Assembly (NCBI GenBank): GCA_015243575.1
Contig: CP042469.1
Span: 3,252,929 to 3,316,928 of the forward strand
DNA length: 64,000 bases
Origin: Clostridiales bacterium
Lineage (GTDB): Bacteria; Bacillota; Clostridia; Peptostreptococcales; Anaerovoracaceae
Direction of reading: 5' to 3'
In this document: positions 62,824-64,000 of the stretch, in pieces
Layout: every line of letters begins with the position of its first letter
How positions within the stretch are numbered: position 1 is the stretch's first letter
The notes under the pieces: model-generated
What the model saw: only the letters and a program-made list of their open reading frames with translations
The model's database searches: none
Told to the model about the DNA's origin: nothing
Made by a program: the position numbers and the translations under genes

Positions 62824-63912
62824 TTATTCTTTTAATGAACCTGCGTTATCAATCTTAGCTTTGAAATCCTCAACAAGACGTTCTCTGTTTTCTCCGCTCC
62901 AAACAGCGTCATATGCAATTACATTGATATCGCTGATCTTCTTAAGACCATCTGATACCTTTGCATTCACGTTGATGGGCAGACGATTGCTCTTTGATTC
63001 GATGAAGCATTCCTGACCTCTCTGAGACAGTACCCAGTCGATAAAGAGTTTTGCATTTTCTTTCTCTTCTGCTTTTCCATTCTTAATGAGAGCAATGGCT
63101 CCTACTTCATAGCCGGTTCCGTCTTCTGGGAATACAACTTCAATGGGGTAGCCCTCGTTTGCAGGCTTTAATCCGTCATGAGCGAAGGTAAGCGCAATAG
63201 CGGCTTCTCCCAGAGCAACTTCCATCGGAGGCGCTGCACCAGCCTTAGTATACTGACGAACATTCTTGTTCAGCTTTGACATGTAATCCCAAGCCTGGTC
63301 TTCTCCCATCATCTGCACAATTGTTGCCAGAATGCTGAAGGAAGTACCGGACGTGGAAGGATGCGCCATGGAGACCTGACCTTTGAATTCAGGCTTCAGC
63401 AGATCATCCCAAGTCTTGGGATACTCAAGTTTATTCTTTTCAAACCAATCCTTGTTGCAGGCAAATGCAAGTGCTCCAACATAGAAAGGAGACCAATTTC
63501 CGTCGGCATCCTTATACTCGTCGGGGACGTTGGACAGCTCCGGTGAAGTATATGGTTCCAAAAGACCTTCCGCAGCAGCAGCGATATAGGTATCGCTGGA
63601 ACCGCCGTACATCAAGGAAGCGTTTGGATTTGCTCCTTCTGCCTTAACTCTTGTGAGCATTTCTCCTGCGGATAATCTGACATAGTTCACCTTGATGCCG
63701 GTATCCTGCTGGAATGCGTTGAAATAGAAGGGCAGTTCGGTTTCTGGCAGAGCGCTGTATACCGTAAGTTCTTTATAAGCAGGCTCTTTTTTTGCGTCTT
63801 CGCTATCTCCTTTTTCTGCCTCTTTGCCGGAAGAGCCGCATCCGGCCAGAGCGGCCACTACCATCATGAGGGCCAAAAGCAGAGCACATACGCGCATACG
63901 TTTCGTAAACAT
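62824..63912 (-). CDS. ABC substrate-binding lipoprotein, ferric iron/phosphonate-like (FbpA/AfuA type)
   Basis: 362 residues. Signal with lipobox ALAGC (about residues 20-24), then a Ser/Glu/Lys linker. Mature domain: LTVYSALPETELPFYFNAFQQDTGIKV (family start), KPEFKGQVSMAHPSTSGTSF and IDWVLSQRGQECF are typical of the FbpA/AfuA cluster of solute-binding proteins. A double-Tyr iron site as in FbpA is not evident, so ligand is open. GGAGGA is before ATG 63912. Permease and ATPase genes would lie outside the window; downstream is mgtC. Confidence 0.9.
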   Translation of the reverse strand: MFTKRMRVCALLLALMMVVAALAGCGSSGKEAEKGDSEDAKKEPAYKELTVYSALPETELPFYFNAFQQDTGIKVNYVRLSAGEMLTRVKAEGANPNASLMYGGSSDTYIAAAAEGLLEPYTSPELSNVPDEYKDADGNWSPFYVGALAFACNKDWFEKNKLEYPKTWDDLLKPEFKGQVSMAHPSTSGTSFSILATIVQMMGEDQAWDYMSKLNKNVRQYTKAGAAPPMEVALGEAAIALTFAHDGLKPANEGYPIEVVFPEDGTGYEVGAIALIKNGKAEEKENAKLFIDWVLSQRGQECFIESKSNRLPINVNAKVSDGLKKISDINVIAYDAVWSGENRERLVEDFKAKIDNAGSLKE

Positions 63913-63959
63913 TTTTCATCCTCCTCTTTTTTTGTAAGTGATAGTTAAATGTTTTCTAT

Positions 63960-63994
63960 GGAAGCGTTGATTTAATCCAATAAATCAACGTTTC
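63960..63994. repeat. Dispersed palindromic repeat, copy E (short form)
   Basis: GGAAGCGTTGATTTAATCCA / ATAAATCAACGTTTC: almost perfect 16-bp arms with 2-3 central bases, at the end of the window. Confidence 0.7.
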
Positions 63995-64000
63995 GTTATA

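Noticed and set aside
1-64000. tRNA, rRNA and CRISPR arrays
   Set aside because: No cloverleaf, rRNA-like stretch or regularly spaced repeat-spacer array was seen; the 20100 tandem repeat has no spacers.

Overview
This window looks like a chromosomal segment of an anaerobic, amino-acid-fermenting, probably spore-forming member of the Clostridia. The evidence is a near-complete lysine fermentation cluster, a stand-alone sodium-pump decarboxylase beta subunit, rubrerythrin with a PerR-type regulator, a CwlD-type germination amidase, an S-box riboswitch, strong AGGAGG ribosome binding sites and consensus low-GC promoters. A Family XIII/Anaerovoracaceae-like organism would fit, but that is a guess. 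No tRNA, rRNA or CRISPR array was seen.

Layout. 1-2.7 kb: end of a peptide/nickel-type ABC importer. 2.9-5.8 kb: alanine dehydrogenase and decarboxylase beta subunit. 6.1-10.3 kb: OpuC-type osmolyte importer with a GntR-RCK_C (BusR-like) regulator; both the regulator and the CBS-bearing ATPase belong to families known to respond to c-di-AMP. 10.3-17.0 kb: housekeeping genes tex, prfB (with programmed frameshift) and secA. 17.4-20.1 kb: ABC importer of the nitrate/sulfonate/pyrimidine type. 20.3-23.5 kb: aspartate kinase and metK under a SAM-I riboswitch. 23.5-26 kb: an unknown 394-residue protein, perR and rubrerythrin. 26.2-37.9 kb: mixed metabolic and regulatory genes (serine hydrolase, aldo/keto reductase, saccharopine dehydrogenase-like protein, AraC and MerR regulators, cwlD, alaX, glutathione peroxidase, MFS, trmO), with a DnaA-box cluster at 31.86-32.02 kb. 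38.0-39.9 kb: an AT-rich two-gene islet, AAA+ ATPase plus PD-(D/E)XK nuclease, a candidate defence module. 40.1-52.6 kb: lysine fermentation (ato, kamE, kamD, kamC, kamB, kamA, kdd, a sigma-54 activator, kal). 52.7-64 kb: RNA-modification genes, an orphan histidine kinase, an FAD oxidoreductase, a LysM/G5/NlpC-P60 wall hydrolase, MarR-MFS efflux, MgtC and a ferric-type binding protein.

The main find is the regulator of the lysine cluster. Its N-terminal ~340 residues are a degenerate copy of the pathway enzyme Kdd (3,5-diaminohexanoate dehydrogenase) fused to a sigma-54 AAA+ domain and a Fis-type HTH. The gene is flanked by two exact -24/-12 promoters, one facing kdd and one facing kal. This suggests a retired enzyme acting as a metabolite sensor for its own pathway. 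The cleavage enzyme gene kce is absent from the window.

A family of palindromic intergenic repeats (eight copies, ends like GGAAACGCTGATTTAAT) is scattered from 17 kb to 64 kb.
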